NCBI GenBank assembly: GCA_009917555.1
Contig: QZDX01000004.1
Location: forward strand, 186,001 to 250,000
DNA length: 64,000 nt
Direction: 5' to 3'
Origin: a bacterium 1XD21-13
Lineage (GTDB): Bacteria; Bacillota; Clostridia; Lachnospirales; Lachnospiraceae
A program made the translations under genes and the position numbers. A model generated the notes under the pieces. That model saw only the letters and a program-made list of their open reading frames with translations, was not told the origin of the DNA and searched no databases. Position 1 is the stretch's first letter. Each line of letters opens with the position of its first letter. Below, piece by piece: positions 49,232-58,387 of this stretch.

Positions 49232-50998
49232 ATGTACCATCCATCAAATACAAAAATTGAAAATAGAGCTATAGGTGCATTGAGAAACATTGTGGATGAA
49301 CATTTAACAATGGATTCACAATTTAATTCTATGGATAAAGAAATGGCTTGGGATGGTTATATCTTTATTTTTAAAAATAATAACGGCGATCAGAGTAAAA
49401 GAAATCTGGATGATAAAGTTCCGGTACAGATCAAAGGACATATTGATAAGGAACAAGAATATTTGAATAAAAAGAGAATTACTTATCCTGTAGATCTGGT
49501 TGATCTTGAAATATATTATAATGACAGAGGCGTTTTATATTTTGAGATTTTTATGACAGAAGATGGAAAACAGATAGAAATTTTTTATTCTTCTTTATTT
49601 CCCTCAAAAATAAAAACTTATTTAGAAAAGGCAATCCGTAAAGGAAATAAAAATACGATCAATATTCCATTTTCCAAGTTACAAAAAGATTCTAAAAGTT
49701 TATATATTATTGTGAAACAGTTTAGCATAGAAAGCAGGATACAGGGATTTGGGGCTGGAGAAATTGTTCAAAATATGATTATGTTCAAAGATATGGATAG
49801 AGTAACATCCATTTCCGCAACAGCAGTTGGCGCAAAAAATGAGCTTGAAATGTTAGAGCGTTTATCTACAGGGGATGTTTGCTTTTATGGAACTACAAAG
49901 GAAAATCGGATAAAGGTCCCATTGGAATGGGATGAAAATTGTAAATCTTATTTTCAAAGGGAAGTATTCCAGACGATCTGTATTGATAGAGAGGTGTATT
50001 ATGATCGATATAAAATTACTGCAAGCTCAGAGCAGGAATTTATATTGGAGCCAAGTGGGAATTTGTCTATAGAAATGATAAAAGGTAAATTTCACTTTAA
50101 AGTTCAAACAGGGATTGCCGAATTGAGAAAAGATGCAGATTTCCTTTTAAAACTTATGGATAGTACGGCGTTCCAGGTAGGAAATTCGTTATTCCCATGT
50201 AGAAATTTAGAAATATCAAAAGAATTTGAAGAAAAACTTAGATTTTTCATTGATTTGGATGATACTTTAAAACAGATAGAATTTGACTATAATAAGCCTG
50301 TTAGAGATTTTTCAGAAATTGTGTTTAGACAGTTGTCTAATCTGTTGGCAGTGAGAAAGGGATTAAAAAATAATCTTTTTACTGAAAAAGTGCATATTTT
50401 CAATTGGAAAATAGAAGATAAATATTTACCTGTAATTGTATCAAGACAAGATGATGAAACAAATAAGTTGACAAATGCAATCTATACAAGAAGAGTAGGA
50501 ACATCAATAGGTGATGAAAAAGGAAATTATTATAGAGTTCCATTATTTACACGCATAGACAAGAATGTAATATGTGATTTGTATTGTTACAATTATGATT
50601 ATTTCTATGAGCAAATTGATAAAGCGGATGTAAACGAATATACTACTATGTATTTAAATCATGCAGCATTACGCTTGGTGCAGGCATATGATGCAAATAA
50701 AGATAAAAAGCTCCTTGAAATTGCTGAGTACCTGTTAGATAAGATAGTTGATTTTGAAGGAGAAAAAGTATATTTGTTAATTAATCAATTTCAAATCAAA
50801 AAAAGGCAAGGAGCTTTAACGAAAAAAGAAATAGGTTTTTTGAATAATATATTTACAGAAGAAATACAAGAACAATTTGGAATTCATGTATTATTGGGAA
50901 ATAAGGAGGAAGCTAAACGGTGTTATGAGCATATGGGGATAGAGGAACAAGAAGAAATAATGGATTATCCCATATATGATTTATTTCAATCCATATAA
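49232..50998 (+). CDS. putative DUF4365-like nuclease with helical C-terminus, defence candidate
   Basis: A 588-residue soluble protein of AT-rich codon use. Near the N-terminus, a restriction-endonuclease-like core is suggested by WDGYIFIF (Asp41) and VPVQIKGH (Gln66, Lys68), the D...QxK order seen in DUF4365-type nucleases. The middle is beta-rich and unrecognised; the last 130 residues are TPR-like helices (LNHAALRLVQAYDANKDKKLLEIAEYLLDKI). No known defence family can be named. Own promoter; the next gene follows 80 bases later and ends at a hairpin, so the two look like an operon. Confidence 0.55.
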   Translation: MYHPSNTKIENRAIGALRNIVDEHLTMDSQFNSMDKEMAWDGYIFIFKNNNGDQSKRNLDDKVPVQIKGHIDKEQEYLNKKRITYPVDLVDLEIYYNDRGVLYFEIFMTEDGKQIEIFYSSLFPSKIKTYLEKAIRKGNKNTINIPFSKLQKDSKSLYIIVKQFSIESRIQGFGAGEIVQNMIMFKDMDRVTSISATAVGAKNELEMLERLSTGDVCFYGTTKENRIKVPLEWDENCKSYFQREVFQTICIDREVYYDRYKITASSEQEFILEPSGNLSIEMIKGKFHFKVQTGIAELRKDADFLLKLMDSTAFQVGNSLFPCRNLEISKEFEEKLRFFIDLDDTLKQIEFDYNKPVRDFSEIVFRQLSNLLAVRKGLKNNLFTEKVHIFNWKIEDKYLPVIVSRQDDETNKLTNAIYTRRVGTSIGDEKGNYYRVPLFTRIDKNVICDLYCYNYDYFYEQIDKADVNEYTTMYLNHAALRLVQAYDANKDKKLLEIAEYLLDKIVDFEGEKVYLLINQFQIKKRQGALTKKEIGFLNNIFTEEIQEQFGIHVLLGNKEEAKRCYEHMGIEEQEEIMDYPIYDLFQSI

Positions 50999-51078
50999 AA
51001 TTTTATAATCCCTATTGTAGTAAAAATATAAGGAAAATATGACAGGAATTTAATAATAATTTCTAGAGGAGAATATCA

Positions 51079-51729
51079 ATGCAAAAAAATGAGATTTTTA
51101 CGGAAACAATGGAGATAGTCGGAAAAACTGTATTGAGCGCCATTCCTATAGGCGGAGCATTGGTTACATGTGTATGGGATTCGGTTAAGGCGCATGCAGC
51201 TCAGAGAAGATTAGATGAATGGAAAGGATTATTAGAAGAGAGATTACAATCTGTTGAGGAGACACTAGAGAATATAGGTAATAATGAACTTTTTTCTTCA
51301 ACGATGATGCGGGCAACAGAGATTGCAATAAAAACAGCAGAAACTGACAAAAGAGTTTATCTTGCTAACGCGGTTCGAAATTCAATAAGCGTTTCATTAA
51401 ATGAAAGTATTGTTATGATGTATTTAAATATGATAGATGAATATACAGCATGGCATTTAAAAATTCTTAATTATTTTAGAAATCCAGCAATAATGGTAGA
51501 GGATCATAATTATATGATGGGTTCAGCAATGCAACCATTGTTACAAGTGTTTCCCGAAATGTCAGATAATAAAGAATTAGTGGGAAAAATGGTAGATGAT
51601 ATGCAAAGCAGCGGGATATTAACCAAAGGAAGTTATATGAGTACAATGATGTCAAGTAATGGAATGTTATCTGAAAGAACAACAAAGTTTGGGAACTCTT
51701 TTTTGGATTTTATTGAAGAGAAGAAATGA
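51079..51729 (+). CDS. small putative membrane effector, partner of the 49232 protein
   Basis: A 216-residue protein with one Gly-rich hydrophobic segment (about residues 10-30: MEIVGKTVLSAIPIGGALVTCVW) followed by helical sequence (RRLDEWKGLLEERLQSVEETLENIG). GAGGAG precedes ATG. This layout, a glycine-zipper-like helix and a coiled region, is often seen for membrane-damaging partners beside nuclease- or sensor-like genes in phage-defence loci, but I know no named family and the function is inferred from layout and neighbours. Confidence 0.5.
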   Translation: MQKNEIFTETMEIVGKTVLSAIPIGGALVTCVWDSVKAHAAQRRLDEWKGLLEERLQSVEETLENIGNNELFSSTMMRATEIAIKTAETDKRVYLANAVRNSISVSLNESIVMMYLNMIDEYTAWHLKILNYFRNPAIMVEDHNYMMGSAMQPLLQVFPEMSDNKELVGKMVDDMQSSGILTKGSYMSTMMSSNGMLSERTTKFGNSFLDFIEEKK

Positions 51730-51765
51730 TAAGTTAAAAAAGTATTTTAAAGAATCAGGCAGATA

Positions 51766-51791
51766 AAAGGCAGTCAGAAATGGCTGTCTTT
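51766..51791 (+). terminator. hairpin at the right end of the cargo island
   Basis: AAAGGCAGTCA pairs with TGGCTGTCTTT (two G-T pairs) around GAAA; only a short T-run follows. It ends the AT-rich island just before the relaxase gene. Confidence 0.5.
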
Positions 51792-51821
51792 CATTATACT
51801 GGAAGAAGGCGAGGTAGTAGT

Positions 51822-53213
51822 ATGGCAAAATTAATTTTCACCAGTCGTTACGTTCGAGATACACCTCCTTCTCATCTACAGAATTATATACAATACATCA
51901 GTACTCGTGAAGGAGTAGAAAAAATAGATGAGAGCAAAAAGAATCTTCCGGCCACGATAGCACAGAAGAAGCTGATAAAACAGCTCCTGAAAGACATTCC
52001 GGATGCAAAAAATTTGTTGGAGTATGAAGACTATCATCAGCATGAGACCATTGGCAACGCCTCCGAATTTATTACTCAAGCATTGGAGCAGAAGCTAAAT
52101 ATAGCGGCCACAAAGGAAAACTATGTGGACTACCTAGCCAACCGTCCACGTGTAGAGCGAATCGGAGAGCATGGTCTGTTTACCGATGCAGGAAAACCGG
52201 TGCTTCTTTCCCAGGTAAAGAAAGAGGTATCAGAACACAAGGGGCCTGTCTGGACCCATGTGGTTAGTCTGCGCCGAGAGGATGCGGCAAGACTTGGATA
52301 TGATTCCGCAAAGCAGTGGATGTCACTTCTTCGTTCCAAACGTGCCATGCTTTCGAAATACATGAAGATTGACAGTGCTGACCTAAGATGGTACGCAGCC
52401 TTTCACAACGAAGGGCACCACCCCCATGTACATCTGATGGTATACTCAGTCAAAGATAATGACGGATACTTGACAAAGACAGGCATTGAAGCAATGCGCT
52501 CCGAATTGGCCCATGATATCTTCCGCCAGGACTTTGCGCAGATCTATGAAGGACAGAATCAGGCAAGAAATGACTTAAAAGAAAAATCGGCCGAAAGAAT
52601 GCGGAGACTTACGGAAAAAATTACCCAAGGTGTATGTGATAATCCTGTGCTTATGGATAAATTGCAAATGCTTTCTGTCCGTCTAAAGAACACAGGAGGA
52701 AAAAAGGTATATGGCTATCTAAAAGCCGATGTGAAAAAGCTGGTGGATCAGATTGTAGATGAGCTGGCAAAAGATCCAAAGGTGTCAGAAGCATATCAGG
52801 CATGGGGGGAATGGCAGAATCAAATCCAGCAGACCTATTCATCAAAGAATGATCCACTGCCTCCATTATCATCACAGAAACAATTTAAAAGCATCAAAAA
52901 TATGGTGATTGCCGAAGCGTTAAAGCTTGGTGACCACCATTTTTTTAATGAGACAACAGAACAAACGGATGATAACAAAAGGATTTATTTACCGGAATTT
53001 GCAGAGCAGGAAATATTCCAAAATCCGGATTTCATATTGGCTGCTACCAGGCTTATGCATCACCTTTCCCGAATGTTCCAGGAGGATTACCGAAAGGCAT
53101 CCGGAGGTACTGGCATTGGACATGTCGACAGAAAGCGGAAACGTAAGCTGAAAGAGAAACAAATGGCACAGGGACATAAAAAAGGCGATCATACACCACA
53201 GCAGACTTTGTAA
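51822..53213 (+). CDS. MOBP-type relaxase (MobP3-like)
   Basis: A 463-residue transesterase that nicks oriT and leads the single strand into the recipient. The metal-binding histidines are in HNEGHHPHVHLM (His195, 199, 200, 202, 204). The N-terminal region FTSRYVRDTPPSHLQNYIQYISTREGVEKI contains tyrosines suitable for strand transfer. The C-terminus is basic (DRKRKRKLKEKQ). ATG 51822 lies after GAGGTAGTAGT. The gene is coupled to the following TOPRIM gene by a 16-base gap. Confidence 0.87.
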   Translation: MAKLIFTSRYVRDTPPSHLQNYIQYISTREGVEKIDESKKNLPATIAQKKLIKQLLKDIPDAKNLLEYEDYHQHETIGNASEFITQALEQKLNIAATKENYVDYLANRPRVERIGEHGLFTDAGKPVLLSQVKKEVSEHKGPVWTHVVSLRREDAARLGYDSAKQWMSLLRSKRAMLSKYMKIDSADLRWYAAFHNEGHHPHVHLMVYSVKDNDGYLTKTGIEAMRSELAHDIFRQDFAQIYEGQNQARNDLKEKSAERMRRLTEKITQGVCDNPVLMDKLQMLSVRLKNTGGKKVYGYLKADVKKLVDQIVDELAKDPKVSEAYQAWGEWQNQIQQTYSSKNDPLPPLSSQKQFKSIKNMVIAEALKLGDHHFFNETTEQTDDNKRIYLPEFAEQEIFQNPDFILAATRLMHHLSRMFQEDYRKASGGTGIGHVDRKRKRKLKEKQMAQGHKKGDHTPQQTL

Positions 53214-53229
53214 GAACAGGAGGGAAAAA

Positions 53230-54213
53230 ATGGGTTATGTGTATTTTACGGACGAACAGAAGGAACGAGCAAATACGGTGGATCTAAAAGACTTTCTGGA
53301 GCGCCAGGGGGAACGTCTCATTCGCTCCGGACGGGAATGGCGTCTGACGAGCGATCACAGTATTACCGTTCGAGGAAACCGTTGGTTCGATCACGGGCCG
53401 GAAGAAAGAGGCGGCCTGGCAATTGACTTTGTGCGATATTACTATGGGGATTCCTTTCCGGACGCAGTCAGCAGACTTCTGGGAGGAGAACAGGGACAGG
53501 AGTATCGGCAGAGCAGACAACAGCAAGAAGAACCTCGCAAGCCCTTTGTGCTTCCTCCTGCAAGCCCGGATATGCGGAGAGCGTTTGCATATCTTTTGAA
53601 AGAGCGTCTATTGGATCGTGATATAGTGTCAGTCTTTGTAAAAGAAAAACTGATCTATGAGAGCCTGGAACCCACTAAGGATGGCGGCAAGCAGTATCAC
53701 AATGCTATTTTTGTAGGATACGATCCACAGGGAACAGTCAGGCACGGACATAAAAAAGGAATCTATACTATGGGAAAAAACTATAGAGGAAACCTTGAAA
53801 GCAGTAATCCATCTTATAGCTTTCACTGGAAAGGGAACAGCAGTATCATTTATGTGTTTGAGGCTCCGATTGATATGCTGTCGTATATTTCTCTCCATAA
53901 AAAAGATTGGAAGATCCATAGCTATGTAGCATTGTGTGGGGTAGCTCCCCAGGCGCTATATCAGATGCTAAAAGATTATCCAAAGCTGCAGGAAGTAGTA
54001 CTTTGTCTGGATCATGATATTCCAGGCATAGAGGCAGCCGAGAGAATCAAGAAGGGATTGTTTGAATCGGGATACCGGAATGTAAAAATAGAACTATCCC
54101 AGTGGAAGGACTGGAATGAGGATATCAAAGCATTGCATGGCAGAGAAGCAATGCCTCCGGAAGAACAGCCGCCGCCATTTATGGAGGAAGAAAAAGGTTT
54201 AAAAATGGCATAA
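53230..54213 (+). CDS. DUF3991/TOPRIM domain protein (primase-like)
   Basis: A 327-residue protein. Residues 1-95 are a zinc-less CHC2-like region (VDLKDFLERQGERLIRSGREWRLTSDHSITVRGNRWFDHGPEERGGLAIDFV), then DUF3991 (RAFAYLLKERLLDRDIVSVFVKEKLIYES) and a TOPRIM domain with Glu in VFEAPIDMLS and Asp-His-Asp in LCLDHDIPG. It probably primes DNA synthesis on the transferred strand. The gene starts 16 bases after the relaxase gene. Confidence 0.85.
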   Translation: MGYVYFTDEQKERANTVDLKDFLERQGERLIRSGREWRLTSDHSITVRGNRWFDHGPEERGGLAIDFVRYYYGDSFPDAVSRLLGGEQGQEYRQSRQQQEEPRKPFVLPPASPDMRRAFAYLLKERLLDRDIVSVFVKEKLIYESLEPTKDGGKQYHNAIFVGYDPQGTVRHGHKKGIYTMGKNYRGNLESSNPSYSFHWKGNSSIIYVFEAPIDMLSYISLHKKDWKIHSYVALCGVAPQALYQMLKDYPKLQEVVLCLDHDIPGIEAAERIKKGLFESGYRNVKIELSQWKDWNEDIKALHGREAMPPEEQPPPFMEEEKGLKMA

Positions 54214-54291
54214 GTAGATATTGATGCAGGCATAAAATGGAAAGCTTACATGAAAAAGAGTGCTTTATGATTGAGAAAGGAGGGAGGAAAA

Positions 54292-56124
54292 ATGCAGGCT
54301 GCACAGCTTTTAGTCCTTGTGTGCGTTGGGCTGGGAATGCTTATACTGCTGGGGCTTATTACATTCTTATCCAGCTATTATAACTTGGATGGAATCAAAG
54401 CTAAAACAGTAGGAGACGGGCAGTATGGGACAGCCCGCTTTGCTACGGATGCGGAGGTCAAAAAGATTTATGTTCATGTTCCGTATGAGCCGAAACTTTG
54501 GCGTCAGGGAAAGAACCTTCCGGAAACACAGGGAATCATAGTGGGAGGAAGGTTTTCTCGTAATGGTGTTACAGCTTTAATAGATTCCGGTGACATTCAT
54601 CTATTAATGATTGGGGCGGCAGGTGTAGGAAAGACCGCCAACTTTCTCTATCCCTGTATTGAATATGCCTGTGCCAGCGGTATGAGCTTCCTTTGTACGG
54701 ATACCAAGGGAGATCTGTTTCGAAACTATGCCAGGATTGCGGAGAAATATTATGGCTATCAAATCTCTATTCTGGATCTCCGCAACCCAACATGCTCCGA
54801 TGGAGACAACATTCTAAGCATGATCAATAAATATATGGATTTATGGATGGAGGAACCGGAAAACCTGACTTACAAGGCTAAAGCAGAAAAGTATGCGAAG
54901 ATTACAGCAAAAACCATTATCTGCTCCGGAGCAGATTCCTCAAGCTACGGTCAGAATGCATTTTTTTATGATGCAGCCGAAGGTCTTTTAACCAGTGTGA
55001 TTCTCTTGATAGCTGAATATTGTCCCAAGGAACAGCGTCACATTGTCAGTGTGTTTAAATTAATACAGGATCTTCTGGCCCCGTCTCCGGTAAAGGGAAA
55101 AAATCAATTCCAGCTTTTGATGCAGAAGCTTCCTCCGAACCACAAGGCCAGATGGTTTGCCGGAGCAGCACTAAATACGGCGGACCAGGCCATGGCATCC
55201 GTACTCTCCACCACCATGTCACGCCTAAACGCATTTTTGGATTCGGAAATGGAACAGATTCTGTGCTTTGATGGTTCTATGGATACGGAAACCTTCTGCA
55301 ATTCCAAATCTGCCATCTTTATCGTTCTACCGGAGGAGGATAGTACCAAGTACTTTATGGTCAGCTTATTCCTGCAGCAGATCTATCGGGAAATGCTGTC
55401 CATTGCGGATGAGCATGGCGGGAAGCTGCCGAACCAAGTCGTAATTTTTGGAGATGAGATTGGAACCATACCGAAGATCGAATCTCTGGAAATGCTGTTT
55501 TCCGCAGGTCGATCCAGGCGAATCAGTATGGTTCCCATTATACAGTCCTTTGCCCAGCTGCAAAAAAACTATGGGAAAGAGGGAAGCGAGATCATCATTG
55601 ATAATTGTCAGGATATCCTGTTCGGAGGTTTTGCACCAAACTCGGAAAGCGCGGAGATTTTGTCAAAGGCTTTGGGAAATAAAACCGTCCTGTCCGGCTC
55701 TGTCAGCAAAGGGAAGCGCGATCCAAGCCAAAGCCTGCAAATGATACAGCGCCCCCTTATGACCGCAGATGAGTTGAAATCCTTGCCAAAAGGACATTTT
55801 ATATTGGCAAAGACAGGCTGTCATCCTATGCGGACTGAGCTCCGATTATTTTTTAAATGGGGAATCGAGTTTGAGGAGGAATATAAAGCAGAGCAGCATG
55901 CTATAAGAGTAGTGTCCTATGCAGATAGAATAACATTAGAACAGGAGATTCTTAGCCGACAGATGGGAGAAAATATCCTCTTTTCAGAGGAATGGGAACC
56001 ACCGCAGGAGCCGCCAGCAAGCGGAGGCATTGGGCAGGGGCAGGTAATGGAAGAACGTAAAAAGGCTTCTGAGATTTTGCAGCGCCATAGAGCCGGATAC
56101 CGGCCGCCGCTGCGGACGGACTAG
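54292..56124 (+). CDS. VirD4/TraG-type coupling protein (T4CP)
   Basis: A 610-residue hexameric ATPase that delivers the relaxase-DNA complex to the channel. One N-terminal transmembrane helix (LLVLVCVGLGMLILLGLITFL), Walker A GAAGVGKT at 108-115, Walker B VVIFGDEIG and SAGRSRRISMVPIIQSFAQL follow. ATG 54292 is preceded by GGAGGGAGG; the TTG at 54271 is not needed. Confidence 0.92.
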   Translation: MQAAQLLVLVCVGLGMLILLGLITFLSSYYNLDGIKAKTVGDGQYGTARFATDAEVKKIYVHVPYEPKLWRQGKNLPETQGIIVGGRFSRNGVTALIDSGDIHLLMIGAAGVGKTANFLYPCIEYACASGMSFLCTDTKGDLFRNYARIAEKYYGYQISILDLRNPTCSDGDNILSMINKYMDLWMEEPENLTYKAKAEKYAKITAKTIICSGADSSSYGQNAFFYDAAEGLLTSVILLIAEYCPKEQRHIVSVFKLIQDLLAPSPVKGKNQFQLLMQKLPPNHKARWFAGAALNTADQAMASVLSTTMSRLNAFLDSEMEQILCFDGSMDTETFCNSKSAIFIVLPEEDSTKYFMVSLFLQQIYREMLSIADEHGGKLPNQVVIFGDEIGTIPKIESLEMLFSAGRSRRISMVPIIQSFAQLQKNYGKEGSEIIIDNCQDILFGGFAPNSESAEILSKALGNKTVLSGSVSKGKRDPSQSLQMIQRPLMTADELKSLPKGHFILAKTGCHPMRTELRLFFKWGIEFEEEYKAEQHAIRVVSYADRITLEQEILSRQMGENILFSEEWEPPQEPPASGGIGQGQVMEERKKASEILQRHRAGYRPPLRTD

Positions 56125-56136
56125 GAAGGAGGTGCA

Positions 56137-56391
56137 ATGGGATACTTTAAAGCCATTTATACTTCTGATTTGCCTCATAGAGCCATAGCAGTATATATGT
56201 ATCTCTATGATCGGGCAGACAAGGAAGGAAAGTGCTGGCCAGCCATACCAACCATAGCCAGAGAGCTTGGCATATCGCGCAGTACTGTAAAAAGGGCACT
56301 GGATGATTTGATAAAAGCCGGATATCTGAAAAAGGAATTCCGCTATCGGGAGAATGGCAGCCATACATCAAATCTTTATATTCTTTTTTAG
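56137..56391 (+). CDS. HTH_36-type DNA-binding protein
   Basis: An 84-residue helix-turn-helix protein: WPAIPTIARELGISRSTVKRALDDLIKAGYLKKEFRYRENG. It lies 12 bases after the coupling-protein gene with AGGAGGTG before ATG. It ends abruptly in SNLYILF; the same region continues open in another frame, so a C-terminal tail may have been lost. Likely a transfer-operon regulator. Confidence 0.8.
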   Translation: MGYFKAIYTSDLPHRAIAVYMYLYDRADKEGKCWPAIPTIARELGISRSTVKRALDDLIKAGYLKKEFRYRENGSHTSNLYILF

Positions 56392-56421
56392 ATCAAAATA
56401 TTCCGCCAGGGGAGTAGTTTG

Positions 56422-56468
56422 CCTTCCGGGTGGTCCCAGGAGGGATTCATGGTGGACCACCCAGAAGG
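56422..56468. repeat. 15-bp inverted repeat after the HTH gene
   Basis: CCTTCCGGGTGGTCC (56422-56436) and GGACCACCCAGAAGG (56454-56468) pair with one mismatch. The 17-base loop holds AGGAGGG and an ATG at 56450, which opens a 32-codon frame ending at 56548. Could be an RNA structure hiding a ribosome site. Confidence 0.55.
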
Positions 56469-56501
56469 AAACACTTTAAGAAAGGATATAGACAGAGAAA
56501 G

Positions 56502-56541
56502 AAAAAGGCTATCTTCCAAAGAGCTGGGAAGTAGCCTTTTA
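56502..56541 (+). terminator. terminator ending the transfer region
   Basis: AAAAAGGCTA..CTTCC pairs with GGGAAG-TAGCCTTTT (one bulge), ending in TTTT. Confidence 0.7.
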
Positions 56542-56548
56542 CAATAAG

Positions 56549-56626
56549 TGGTTAATTTAGGGCCAACTTAGGTTAATTAAACGTCAACATATTTTCATCT
56601 GGAAAATTTATGATATAATTATCTTG
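56549..56626 (+). repeat. diverged direct repeat, left copy, flanking the lanthipeptide module
   Basis: Resembles 62950-63020 in the same orientation over about 70 bases (shared blocks: TGGTYAATTTA, CAAC, AATTAA, GTCAAYATATT, GAAAATTT, TTATC). It overlaps the 3' end of the xre gene. Confidence 0.5.
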
Positions 56627-56951
56627 TCACTGAACTGATATATAGTTTGATAAAATCCAAAATGAATTGCTGTTGTTTTTCATCCATTGGCTCTAACATA
56701 GAAAGAACGTCCATGACAACAGGATTTTGGACAATAGGCTGTTCGGCAAGAATATCATAGAGCAAATAGTTTAATGTTACATCTAAAACGCCACATAGAT
56801 GCGCTAAGGTTTTTAATGAAGTTGAATTACGGCCAGTCTCAATTCGGCTAAACGCACTGACAGATAATCCGCTAAGCTCGGACAGATCTTCCTGGGTTAA
56901 AAATTTTGCTTTTCGTGCTTGGCATATTCGTTTACCAATTAATGCATCCAT
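56619..56951 (-). CDS. XRE-family transcriptional regulator
   Basis: A 110-residue Cro/C1-type DNA-binding protein read leftward: IGKRICQARKAKFLTQEDLSELSGLSVSAFSRIETGRNSTSLKTLAHLCGVLDVTLNYLLYD covers the five-helix HTH, followed by a helical dimerisation tail. It diverges from the lanthipeptide operon and an 11-bp inverted repeat lies in the shared control region. It may repress that operon or itself. Confidence 0.9.
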   Translation of the reverse strand: MDALIGKRICQARKAKFLTQEDLSELSGLSVSAFSRIETGRNSTSLKTLAHLCGVLDVTLNYLLYDILAEQPIVQNPVVMDVLSMLEPMDEKQQQFILDFIKLYISSVTR

Positions 56952-57005
56952 TTCATTTCACTCCTGAATTTAGTGTATCAATTTAGAATTTGAAAGTGAA
57001 ATGAA
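56952..57005. promoter_or_regulatory. candidate operator between xre and the lanthipeptide operon
   Basis: TTCATTTCACT (56952-56962) and AGTGAAATGAA (56995-57005) form a perfect 11-bp inverted repeat 32 bases apart; AATTTAG also occurs twice between them. Confidence 0.55.
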
Positions 57006-57067
57006 TAATATGCTTATGATATTTATAAAAACGCTTAGTAAACTATTGGAATGGGGATAGGCAAGGA

Positions 57068-57640
57068 GTGAAGATACAAGAAGAAACCATCATGTCTATG
57101 GTTTATACATTGGAGCTTTTAAGCTATAAAGGAATGAGCGTTCGGGGAACGGTGCATCAAAGCCTTATCTGGTTAAAAGAGTGGTACAAACAGCAAGGAG
57201 ATTGCAGATATCTGGATCTGGCTCTTTTGCAGATTTCCGCTTTGTGTTGGATGGGACTGGCGCAGGAGGAAGATAGGGCATTATATAATGAGCTTTGTAT
57301 TTTGGCCGGAACTGACATAGAAAACCTGATAGAGGACTGTGCCGGTATAGCGAAGCGAGTTAAGGTAAGCAGACCATCTATCCGCAGTCTGATTGGAAAA
57401 TGGATGCCAAATAAAAAGAACTCTATGACAAAATCAGACGTCGTTGAGGATATCATGGAAAAATTAGAAACTCAGAAAGAGGGCCAATATTACTATAACT
57501 ATGAAAAGAGCTGGCTTAAGAATGTACGGTCAGAGGAGGCAAAAAAGGATCTGTATAAGCTTGTGATTAACCAGGAGGAAAGTTTTCTTTTGGATTTGAA
57601 ACAATTTCGCATTTATACATTTGAAGTGAAACACGGTTGA
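57068..57640 (+). CDS. protein of unknown function in the lanthipeptide operon (190 aa)
   Basis: GTG start after AAGGA. A soluble, mostly helical protein: YTLELLSYKGMSVRGTVHQSLIWLKEWYKQQG, LALLQISALCWMGLAQEEDRALYNELCILAG and RPSIRSLIGKWMPNK. No family recognised. It stands first in the operon, 31 bases before the response regulator. It could be a regulator or immunity-related factor, but nothing in the sequence proves either. Confidence 0.55.
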   Translation: MKIQEETIMSMVYTLELLSYKGMSVRGTVHQSLIWLKEWYKQQGDCRYLDLALLQISALCWMGLAQEEDRALYNELCILAGTDIENLIEDCAGIAKRVKVSRPSIRSLIGKWMPNKKNSMTKSDVVEDIMEKLETQKEGQYYYNYEKSWLKNVRSEEAKKDLYKLVINQEESFLLDLKQFRIYTFEVKHG

Positions 57641-57671
57641 ATGCAAGAATACGAAAGAGTGGGATGTACGG

Positions 57672-58385
57672 ATGATAAGAATTGCAGTCCTGGATGATGA
57701 TCCGATGTATATTGAGCGCATCCGACAGATTACAGAGACATGTATGCGTCAGCTCGAAATGAGATATGAGATTCATGATTATGAAACCGGGCAGAGTGTA
57801 CTGGATGATTTGAAAAAGGAAATCTATTATGACGTGTATCTTCTTGATGTTCAGCTTCCGGATATAAACGGACTGGAGGTAGCGAAGCGTATACGACGCA
57901 GATGGTCAGATCCTATTGTGATTTACATTACGAATTATGTAGATTATGCAGTAGAGGCATATGAATTGAATACCTATCGTTATATTCCAAAGCAATTATT
58001 AGAAGAAAAGCTTCCAAAAGCGTATGCTTCCATGGGAAATATATTAAGAAAGCAGGAGAAATACAGACGGATGTATGTGGTTGAACGGTATGCGCAGAAG
58101 GAAAAGATATTTTACAGAGATATTTACTATTTGAAGAAGGACAGAAAATATGTAATTTTGGTACATAAAGATGGAAAAACGTCAGTTCGCAAAACGATGA
58201 CTGAGATTATAGAAGAACTTGGTGAAAATGAATTTTTGCTGATAGATCGTAGCTATGCGGTGAATATTGAACATGTACAATCTGTTAAAAACTGCCAGGT
58301 CTATTTGCAGAATGGAGAGGTGCTTCCGGTAAGTAAACCCAGGTGGTCGAAGGTTCGGGATACACTTATGGGCGTTGGGAGATAA
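57672..58385 (+). CDS. LytTR-family response regulator (AgrA-like)
   Basis: A 237-residue regulator. The receiver domain holds the acidic pair Asp8-Asp10 and phospho-acceptor Asp59 (YLLDVQLPDINGLEVAKRI). The C-terminal LytTR DNA-binding domain (about 130-235) shows FYRDIYYLKKDRKYVILVHKDGK and LLIDRSYAVNIEHVQSV. This pairing with a GHKL kinase is typical of peptide quorum sensing and bacteriocin induction. No receptor-type agrB or agrD gene is present. Confidence 0.9.
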   Translation: MIRIAVLDDDPMYIERIRQITETCMRQLEMRYEIHDYETGQSVLDDLKKEIYYDVYLLDVQLPDINGLEVAKRIRRRWSDPIVIYITNYVDYAVEAYELNTYRYIPKQLLEEKLPKAYASMGNILRKQEKYRRMYVVERYAQKEKIFYRDIYYLKKDRKYVILVHKDGKTSVRKTMTEIIEELGENEFLLIDRSYAVNIEHVQSVKNCQVYLQNGEVLPVSKPRWSKVRDTLMGVGR

Positions 58386-58387
58386 AG

